Origin: Chara braunii
Lineage: Eukaryota; Streptophyta; Charophyceae; Charales; Characeae
Reading direction: 5' to 3'
Assembly (NCBI GenBank): GCA_003427395.1
Contig: BFEA01000473.1
Location: 494,279-543,533 of the forward strand
Length of the DNA: 49,255 nt
The notes below the pieces were generated by a model, which was not told the DNA's origin, searched no databases, and saw nothing but the letters and a program-made list of their open reading frames with translations. The position numbers were made by a program, and so were the translations under genes. Shown here one piece after another: positions 41,913 to 49,255 of this stretch (its first letter is position 1; the number at the start of each line of letters is the position of its first letter).

Positions 41913-42097
41913 ATGGAAAAGAACGATCCTAACAAGGTAGTTCGACTGAAATGGATAAGAACGACCCTGACAAGGTCGTTCGATTGAAATGAAAAAGGAC
42001 GACCCTGATAAGGTTGTTCAGTAACATGGAAAAGAATGACTCTGATAAGGTTGTTCGACCGGAAATGGCAAAATGACCTCTGATAAGGGTCATTTGG
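41913..42097 (+). repeat. 38-bp tandem hairpin array
   Basis: Five units start at 41,913, 41,951, 41,989, 42,026 and 42,065. Most contain an inverted repeat of the type AACGACC...GGTCGTT, and where the left arm changes (for example to ATGACC) the right arm changes too. Units differ more in sequence than in their ability to pair. Confidence 0.75.
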
Positions 42098-42202
42098 AAA
42101 TAGTTACTAGGGTCCCCTTGCATGATTGCTTGAAAGAGGTTGAGTTGGAAAGATATGGAGTTGGCATTGAGGAATTGCTTGAGGATTGGAAATTGCATTG
42201 CA

Positions 42203-42654
42203 GAGAGAAGGTTAACAACAGTCGTATTTTTCATCACCACTTCAGGATGCAGCCTGCCTAAACAGGTGTTTTTTAGGGTCTTCAAAGCTTTCACCACTTC
42301 AGAACCATTCAGGTTTGAAAATCTTGAATGGTCCTGAAGTGGTGAAAGCTCTGAAGACCCTGAAAACAACCTGTTTAGGCAGGCTGCATCCTTAAATGGT
42401 GAAAGGTGGTTTTCATGGTCTTCGGACCTTTCACCACTTCAGGACCATTCAGGATTTTCAGACTGCCTAAAACTCTCACTTGACCACTTCAGGACACCCT
42501 TCACCACTTCAGGATGCAGCCTGCCTAAACAGATGGTTTTCAGGGTCTTCGGACCTTTCACCACTTCAGGACCATTCAAAATTTTCAAACTGGCCAAAAC
42601 TCTTACTTCAGAATTTTCATTCCTGAATTTGCAGCTACCCGATAACCGCTTGTG
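42203..42654 (+). mobile_element. MITE-like element X, copy 1
   Basis: 452 bp, beginning GAGAGAAGGTTAAC and ending GATAACCGCTTGTG, with a short imperfect terminal inverted repeat (GGTTA-C). Its flanks are GCATTGCA and GCATCGCA, an 8-bp duplication with one mismatch. Inside, arms of about 66 bp (42,245-42,310 and 42,326-42,391) form a long hairpin. It is rich in CACTTCAGG motifs like insertion Y. No ORF. Confidence 0.75.
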
Positions 42655-43649
42655 GCATCGCATATCAGGGGGCCCTAGGCGGATTGGAAAAAACATGAAA
42701 ATAGCATTGGAATGAGTTTGCGTTTTCCTTTAGTCTCAGGCCTCGGCAAGAGGGGGATACCGGTGCTTGCACCGGGACCCCATGACCTCTACCCTCTAAG
42801 GGAAAGTCTCAGCGCGATCTGTTCCTCACTACATAAAGAAGGACAAGGGTTAAAGGACCAAGGCATCTTTCTCTTTGATTTATGCTCGTCATCCGAAACA
42901 AACTCCGACAACGAGCTCTAGCCGGAGAGTTCAAACTGTGCCTTATGTTGGGAACCTAAACGTCAAAGGGTGTGGAACCAAACGGGTGAAGAACCATTCT
43001 TTTGCTAGTCTGATTTGCTCTCCCCAACCACACGTCATACCGTAGAGGGGCGACATGGCCGCTTGGTTAGACCAAGGCTGCTCGTGTTAAGTTGAGCAGC
43101 ACTGTCCAAAGGGAGGGGCCATGCGATGTACCGGGTGGAGTCCGCACCCACCACAGGGCATTGACACCGCCCTGCCGGATCATTACAACCGTTCCGGGAC
43201 TAACCTCGAGGCCTTCGTAACTGCACTCGCAGACTAATAGAGAGCCCCAACTCTCTTGAAAGGAAGAGGTCGGATCCAAGAAAATACCACTCGGAAAAAA
43301 CGATTCGCATGAGACGCCTTTACGACAAGACGGGGTCCTAGGAGGCTTGGACTGGACCTACCTGCCAGAAGTGAGGTGGTACCTCAGCAATGACGTCTGT
43401 CTCATAATAGCAAAATGTCGGACTAAGTAAAAGGATGAGGTGTTGCCTGTCGAGGAAGGACCGATCACCCTCCCTTCTAGGAGCAGATGGGTCGGCGTTC
43501 TTGACTCAGTTCGTGGGTCAAGGTGTTGTACCTCCGAGTAAGAACCAGTCGTGCGATGGGGACATTACATTTTGAGTGGGGGGAAGGCGTATCATCTACC
43601 GATGAAAAAACGTGCAAAGAACAACAGTCAAAGAAATAAAGGTCGCTAT
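42655..43649. other. Stretch without supported gene; several hairpins
   Basis: Short inverted repeats include CCGGTG/CACCGG near 42,763, GCTGCTC/GAGCAGC near 43,077-43,100 and AGGGC/GCCCT near 43,154. A 69-codon frame (42,712-42,921) ends in an acidic DLCSSSETNSDNEL tail but is not otherwise convincing. Confidence 0.35.
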
Positions 43650-44030
43650 GGGTTTGAGAAAGGTCTGACAAGATATTTAGAAAAAAATGCATGTAAAATT
43701 GATTGAGCTTGGCCTTGAGAAAGACCTGGCAAGATGTTCAAAGAAAAAAAATGCATGTAAAATTGATTGAGCTTAGGTTTGAGAAAGGTCTGGCAAGATG
43801 TTCAGAGAAAAAATGCATGTGAAATTGATTGAGTTTGGGCTTGAGAAAGGCTTGGCAAGATGTCCAGAGAAAAAGATGCTGGTGAAAAGCTTGGGTTTGA
43901 GAAAGGTCTGATAAGATGTCTAAAAAAAGATGCATATGAAATTAATAGAGTTAGGGCTTGAAAAAGACCTGACAAAATGTCCAGAAAGAAATGCGTATAA
44001 AATTGGTTGAGTATGAGATTGAGAAAAGGG
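43650..44030 (+). repeat. Minisatellite, about 62-bp unit
   Basis: Six copies of a unit around AAATGCATGTAAAATTGATT, with ATGC at 43,687, 43,751, 43,813, 43,876, 43,930 and 43,991. One copy carries an internal deletion. Confidence 0.85.
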
Positions 44031-44211
44031 CGGCAAAAAGCATGGACAACACGGGCCAAAGAGCCGATTACAAGAGGCACTGAGGGTAACAGATCTCGGG
44101 AAGGGGACCTGGTCTGCACGGAACGAAAGACAGATCATTTGAGGCCATTACGGATGGCAAGGCTCGATGGAGAAGCATGGGTTGCAAGAGACGAAAGAAG
44201 TCAAAAGGAGG

Positions 44212-44360
44212 CTTGATGTTCTGAGGGTGATGAATGAGACGAAAGGAACCGAAAAGAAAGTTGATGTTCTAAGGGTGATGAATGAGACGAAAGAAGCCGA
44301 AAGAGAGCTGATGTTCTAAGAGTGATGAATGAGACGAAAGAAGCCGAAAGAAGGCTTGAT
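44212..44360 (+). repeat. Minisatellite, 47-48-bp unit
   Basis: About three and a half copies of TTGATGTTCTAAGGGTGATG plus AATGAGACGAAAGAAGCCGA, spaced 48 then 47 bp. Confidence 0.85.
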
Positions 44361-45294
44361 GAATGAGACAAAAGAGGCATGAGGGAGCTCCTAAAAAAAA
44401 TCTTGATCCCCCCACGCACGCCTCTCCACCCCAAGGAGCGGAGATTAAAAGAGACCCTGAGAAAGGAGTGGGAAAAGACAAAAAAGACCCCGACAAACTA
44501 ACTACCTCTTGCATCCCACCCCCTCTCTCTCGTCTATCCCTCCAGACCCCCTACGGACAGAAGACCAGTGCGCGATAAGGACATCGTGAATGAGTGGGGG
44601 GAATGTGTCGGACCTGTGGATCCGGAATAAAGTCCCGGCACTTGAAAGCCGGTATATAGCCAAGTTGTGCACGACAGAGAAATCCGAAGAAATAAGACAA
44701 GAAAGAGAGAAAAGACAAAGGATTAGGACATGACCGCCGGGAGGAATGATGCTCTGGGCTGAGTACCGCAAGTTGAAGGACCCGACAATGGCAAGCAAGT
44801 AAGTGATAGGACGTGGGCGCATAGGGGCATAACATGGGGTCGGGGGGACCATTTGAATTCAGCATGGCAAGGACCCGAGGAGCCATGAACCGAGCAAACG
44901 AGGCGCGGCGGATGACAAGAGAATAGTGAAGTCGAAAGGTGGACAACCTTGGTGCCCGCGAATACTAAAAAATAAAGGTCTAACGTGCCACCTATGACAA
45001 TTAACGGAAACCACGGATTGGAAGTCCCGCGGCCGGAGAGACCGGCGCGCGTAGGACTCGAGAAAAGACAGAGAAAGGGGGTCGCCATAGGACGGTAGAC
45101 GCCAAAAGAAACCGGGACATCATGAGGAAAAGTATCAAGGACCACGTACGGCTAAGTAAAAATAATAGTATCTGGGACAAAATATCGACAGGACCACCGG
45201 CGGAACAAGTACCCACGGGACCGTCAGTGGGACAAGTATCGGTGGGACCACCAGGCGGGACAACTGCCGAGGACTAGCACGGGGTAAATGGCGG
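44361..45294. other. Stretch without supported gene; LTR-start-like site
   Basis: A GAGTGGGGGGAATG purine tract (to 44,605) directly precedes TGTCGG (44,606). This is the layout of a polypurine tract and the TG start of a 3' LTR. Related sites are at 46,966 and 47,513. Minus-strand frames are long but resemble nothing known. Confidence 0.35.
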
Positions 45295-45790
45295 GAACAT
45301 GAGAACGTCTCAAGAGGAACTGCGGAGCGGCATGAGAAAAAAATAATTAAGGCAAGATCACCGTCAAGATCGAAATCTTGACGACCAAGAATATTGACAC
45401 CACATGTACAAGAAGTAGTGGGAGCAAACGGGAAGACCAAAAGGAAAAGAAAAAGCAAAGAAACATGAAAGAGGAGACATGGGAGCAGTCCGAAAAATCT
45501 CGGATCAGCCTCCCCCAAGAAAATTGAGTCAAAAGAGACTCCATCTGAAAAATAGGCCTCCGGGAGAAAATTAGAGTATAAGAGGGCCACTGTATGAGAG
45601 AAATAGAGGTAAAAGGAGGCTCCCATGGGCATGAGGGAGCCACAGTTGTAGTCCGAGATATAACAGACTGCACCATGGGTATAGGAAGGGCCAAAAACTA
45701 AGAGGAAGAGTCTAGAAATGGCCTTAACGACCACTTGTCACTTGGCATGTTATAAAAAGAAAGGAAAAGAAAACGAAAAGGTGAGAGAAT
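45295..45790. repeat. R4 repeat, copy 1
   Basis: Collinear with 46,985-47,480: a CACCGTCAAGATC hairpin segment, AATATTGACACCAC, then AGTCCGAGATATAACAGACT and a final CACTTGTCAC plus A/G-rich tail. The hairpin GTCAAGAT/ATCTTGAC (about 45,363-45,382) has altered arms in copy 2 but still pairs. Confidence 0.65.
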
Positions 45791-46469
45791 AAGATAAAAG
45801 GAGTGAGAGGGAGTGAGTGAGTTGGTCGTCAGTAGTGACTGCCACATGTTGGGATTGGCAGGTCCCTACTGTCCAAAAAGGGGAGGGAAAAAAAAGAAAA
45901 GAAAATAGAAAAGACCTTGACGGTAAAAAACGGCCACTTGGGGAGATACATCCGTGCCACCTTGACGGTAAAAAACGGCAACTTGGGGCAAGTTCTGGGG
46001 CTGTGGGACTAGGGAAATGACCACAGTTGCAGTCCGAAAAATAACGGACTGCAAACAAGCGTGAATGTCATTCACACAGAACAGATGGCGGATGAGCGAC
46101 TTCTTTTCCACATTGATTTGATTCATTAGTGGATATAAGATGACACCAAAACAAACAAAACAAAATAACGGACCGCATAAGGATGCCTAGGTCAAAAGAA
46201 AATGAGCCATGACAAACTCAGAATGCTAAAACCGAGTGACTTCGGCATGAGGCAAATAGAGACGGTAAACAACAACCGTGAGATGAGGATCTCGCGACCG
46301 AGAATAATTGACGGACATAAGGCACTTGAGCAGCGGATATTAGAACTAACAGCGACAAGGAAGTCCCAAAATAAAAATCGGACGTCGTCCGGAACGATGT
46401 CGGGGACTAAATGGGCCCAACTAAAAATAGTTGAAAAATGCGACATGCGCCGGCGGGAGTACCGACAGG
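45791..46469. other. Stretch without supported gene; short duplications
   Basis: CCTTGACGGTAAAAAACGGC plus CACTTGGGG occurs twice (about 45,915 and 45,960). A third copy of the AGTCCGA...CGGACT hairpin motif lies at about 46,032-46,052. The 95-codon frame 46,202-46,489 is hydrophilic and runs into element X, so I leave it uncalled. Confidence 0.4.
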
Positions 46470-46921
46470 CACAAACGGTTATCGGGTAGCTGAAAATTCA
46501 GGAATGAAAATTCTGAAGTGATAGTCTTGGGCAGTCTGAAAATTTTGCATGGTCCTGAAGTGGTGAAAGGTCCGACGACCCTAAAAACCACCTGTTTAAG
46601 AAGGCTGCATCCTAAAGTGGTGAAGGGTGTCCTTAAGTGGTCAAGTAAGAGTTTTAGGCAGTCTGAAAATTCTGAATGGTCCTGAAGTGCTGACAGGTCC
46701 GAAGACCATGAAAACCAACATCCACCACTTGAGGATGCAGCCTACCTAAACAGGTGGTTTTCAGGGTCTTCGAAGTTTTCACCACTTAAGAACCATTCAT
46801 GATTTTCAGACTAGAATGTTCCTGAAGTGGTGAAAGGTCCGAAGACCCTGAAGACCACCTCTTTAGGCAGGCTGTATCCTGAAGTGGTGATGAAAAATAC
46901 GGTTGTTGTTAACCTTCTCTC
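46470..46921 (-). mobile_element. MITE-like element X, copy 2
   Basis: Exactly 452 bp, the reverse complement of copy 1 along its full length with scattered substitutions and no net length change. Its flanks are CCGACAGG and CCGACGGG, again an 8-bp duplication with one mismatch. Two insertions with separate flanking duplications establish the element boundaries. Confidence 0.8.
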
Positions 46922-46984
46922 CCGACGGGACAAAAATAAATAAATTGAAACTAGTACGGGGAGAGTGTCGGGGACTTCAAATGT

Positions 46985-47480
46985 CCCAAGGGAACCACGA
47001 GCGAACATGAGAAATGGTCGCGCAAAGCAAAGGGCACCGTCGAGATCAAGATCTAGACGGTGAAAAATATTAGCACCACTAGTGCGAGCCCTAATGAGAT
47101 CAAGTGGGAGAACCGTGAGAGAAAAGAAAGCAAAATAATGGTGATGGAAGGGCTGCCCAGCGATCCGGGATATAATGACTAGCTAGGCATGAGAGAATAG
47201 AGCCCCAAGGGACTCAACACAAAAAAAAGGTTGTAAAAAACAATCGGAGTAAAGGGGGCTCAAAATTGAGACGAACGGAGACAAAATAAAGCCCCCTATG
47301 AGCATGGGGCCGTCATTATTGTAATCCGAGATATAACGGCCAACTGCTGAGTTGGAATCTGGCCAGAGATGAGGATCCATGACCCAGAAAAAGACTCAAC
47401 AACCATTTGACACTTGACACTTGTCACATTAGAAATAAAAGAAAAGAAAAGAAAAATGAAAAAAAAAGGAAGAAGAACGA
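46985..47480. repeat. R4 repeat, copy 2
   Basis: Diverged copy of 45,295-45,790. It begins just after a TGTCGG LTR-start-like site (46,966) and ends just before another (47,513) that follows a purine tract AAAAAAGTGGAGGAGAATG, so it may be a short LTR-like unit of about 550 bp. Confidence 0.55.
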
Positions 47481-47569
47481 GACAAAGGGGGATAAAAAAG
47501 TGGAGGAGAATGTGTCGGTCTATTGGGACTGAAACAGTAGGGACTGACATGTGCCTACTATGACCTCGC

Positions 47570-48250
47570 TGGAGGGCAATCCGGATTGCAGAGATATGGC
47601 CCTTAAGGCAATATCTCTGCAAAATCTGAATTGAAAAGAAAAAATTGAGAGAAAATGCAAAAGGGAAATGGTCGATTTTCTTTTGGGTCACGGATCTGAG
47701 ATTTAGATCCATGAAGGAGGGAATATGGCCATTTTGTTTTAGGCCTACTCAAATGGCCAACTCCGGAATGAGTTGGCAGCCCAAAATAGAAAGAAACAAA
47801 AAAGAAAAAATGACAAAATTGTGCATTCGGCCCAAACGGAGGGTCAGATGCACAAAAAATTGAAAAAGTGAGCTTAGAGGCTCGAATTTGAAGCAAGGAC
47901 TACTTGGGGGTGACACATAATATTATTGGCATTGGATCTCAGCTAGATCCAAGGCTGAGATAGCATCGAGGCATGGGAAAATACTTCGTCTTAGCAAAAA
48001 TGGGGTAGAAACTGAAAAAATCAAGAAAAAGGTCTATTAGAGTCTGATTAGACCTTTTTTCTCAAGTGGGGCTGTCCCTTGGGCATTTGGACTCAAGGGG
48101 GCAACATTTTGGAAATGAAAAAGAGGCTGAAGGAGGCGAAGATGCAATCCAAGTTAGTGCCAACCACTCGGACTGCATGTACTTAGCCAAAATAAGGTTC
48201 ACGTACCCCCGAAGGTGTCTAGTGGTGAGTTTTTGCCTTGGGGGTACCTC
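47570..48250. repeat. Second hairpin-rich stretch
   Basis: Successive inverted repeats: GCAGAGATAT/ATATCTCTGC (about 47,587-47,620), GGATCT/AGATCC (about 47,692 and again about 47,935), GGCCATTT/AAATGGCC (about 47,726-47,757), CCAACTC/GAGTTGG (about 47,758-47,777), GGTCTA/TAGACC (about 48,031-48,054), and a 12-bp pair GTACCCCC.../...GGGGGTAC (about 48,203-48,246). The style is like 101-794. Confidence 0.6.
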
Positions 48251-49099
48251 GGTTCACTTGGAGGCACATGGGAAGGCTCATGGGCTGACTGACACTTTGG
48301 TTTCAGCCTACATAAGCTGAGGGAGCAGCCCGTTACACTCACATTTCCATGAGGTGTGCACATGCTGCCCAAGTGAACTCGTAGGAACACTTCTCTCACT
48401 TGGAGTGAGGAGAGGGGAACCCCTCCCAGTTTGGGAGCTTAGAGGAGACTGTGGACTAGTGTGAGGAGCTCTACAGGCTGGTGGTGGTGAGGCTGGCCTA
48501 GGAAGATGATCCGCCATAGCCCCCAAACTGTGAGGAAGAAGGAAAGGCTAGAGGGAGTCTCATTAGCAACATGTTATTCGTTAAAATAGGACATCATATC
48601 ATGTCATCTTTCTAACGAATTTATTTATTAATGCGGAAGTGTGTTGAGATCCATACTTCTTAAACTTTATAAATAAGATGATTAATGTACTCGGATTGAA
48701 TTGGATAGTATAATTTTTTAGGTTATCCAAAAGTTGTACAAGCAGGTTCATCCTCTCGCCTGAGATGGTTGTTTGGATGTTTGATGAGATCCAGACTTGG
48801 TTAGAACACTTAGTGTAATGACAGGCACGCCCATCTGGGACCCCTGACAGTATGCGAAAGCAGTGAATCCCCTTCGACGGAGGCCAAGCGAGGCCGAATC
48901 CGCAGACGTGGCCAGTCCGCTGACCCCGCGGACGCGCGGCTTTGCCGCCACGTGGCGGCCAGAGGGGAAGGGGGTTGGGGATTCGGGAAGCACCATGGGG
49001 CGGCGCAACCCCGGCCCCACCCCCTCACACAAAAAAAAAAGAAAAAAAATAATTTTTGATTGGGGGGGGTGGACTGTGGACGAGGAGAAACGAAAAAAA
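48251..49099. other. Stretch without supported gene
   Basis: It includes a GC-rich patch (about 48,860-49,020) that breaks from the AT-rich surroundings. Opposite-strand frames overlap there and are not convincing. Confidence 0.35.
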
Positions 49100-49255
49100 A
49101 AAAATGAACGCGTTTTTTTTTTTTTTCGTTGATTGATTGATTCATTTATTATTCGATTTTGCTTTTTTTTTTTTTTGTTGGTTGATTGATTGATTGATTG
49201 GTGGGAGAGGGGTCGCCCCACCCCGTCCTTGATTGATTGATTGATTGATTGATTG
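49100..49255 (+). repeat. Homopolymers and (GATT)n microsatellite
   Basis: Poly-A and poly-T runs are followed by repeated TTGA/GATT tetranucleotides up to the window end, interrupted by a GC-rich GGTCGCCCCACCCC insert. Confidence 0.9.

Noticed and set aside
45135-45734. 199-codon minus-strand frame rich in Phe/Leu/Ser
   Set aside because: It lies on the complement of R4 copy 1. The similar part in R4 copy 2 is broken differently, composition reflects A/G-rich DNA on the other strand, and no domain is recognisable.
48748-49221. 157-codon minus-strand frame at the right edge
   Set aside because: Built from homopolymer and tetranucleotide repeats plus a GC-rich patch that is open in several frames.

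Overview
This looks like repeat-dominated nuclear DNA of a plant-lineage eukaryote, most likely a streptophyte (charophyte-type) green alga. Three things support this: U6 snRNA-derived copies with the plant-type 5' stem-loop, a primer-binding site complementary to the 3' end of plant-type tRNA-Asp, and Ty3/Gypsy elements of the YIDD-P-x-KG class. That class is also common in fungi, so the assignment is an inference, not a proof. I see no intact conventional housekeeping gene, rRNA, CRISPR or bacterial operon. Layout. (1) 0-9.5 kb: an uncleaned Nextera mate-pair junction (48-85), a chain of adjacent hairpins (101-794), a CRE/TATA-like promoter before a short ORF made of 18-residue repeats, and copies of two dispersed repeats (called R3 and R1 here) that flank small unknown ORFs at 3.3-4.2 kb. 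(2) 9.5-18.5 kb: gene-poor DNA with tRNA-like and U6-like SINE relics (12.5-13.4 kb), a 181-bp tandem duplication, the first copy of a 1.2-kb repeat (R2), and a TATA box before a small RGG/acidic ORF. (3) 18.8-31 kb: a decayed Ty3/Gypsy element on the minus strand (element 1: CA, NC, PR, RT, RNase H, IN). Upstream of its capsid lie at least six degenerate tandem copies of an unrecognised domain, and a further open copy sits at 29.9-30.5 kb. Its protease is split by a 627-bp MITE-like insertion whose 8-bp target duplication carries both intron splice dinucleotides. (4) 31-41.2 kb: the second R2 copy, then a gag-PR fragment on the minus strand lying head-to-head with a pol fragment on the plus strand (element 2), followed by an acidic 3' ORF. 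(5) 41.2-49.3 kb: mostly non-coding, with tandem hairpins, two 452-bp MITE-like elements in opposite orientation, minisatellites, LTR-start-like sites and more hairpin-rich DNA. How the parts relate: nearly all recognisable coding DNA is retrotransposon debris broken by stops, frameshifts and deletions, and the smaller repeats are non-autonomous passengers. The items most worth following up are the tandem unknown-domain array with its dispersed relative at 3.3 kb, the introner-like insertion, and the hairpin-chain DNA.
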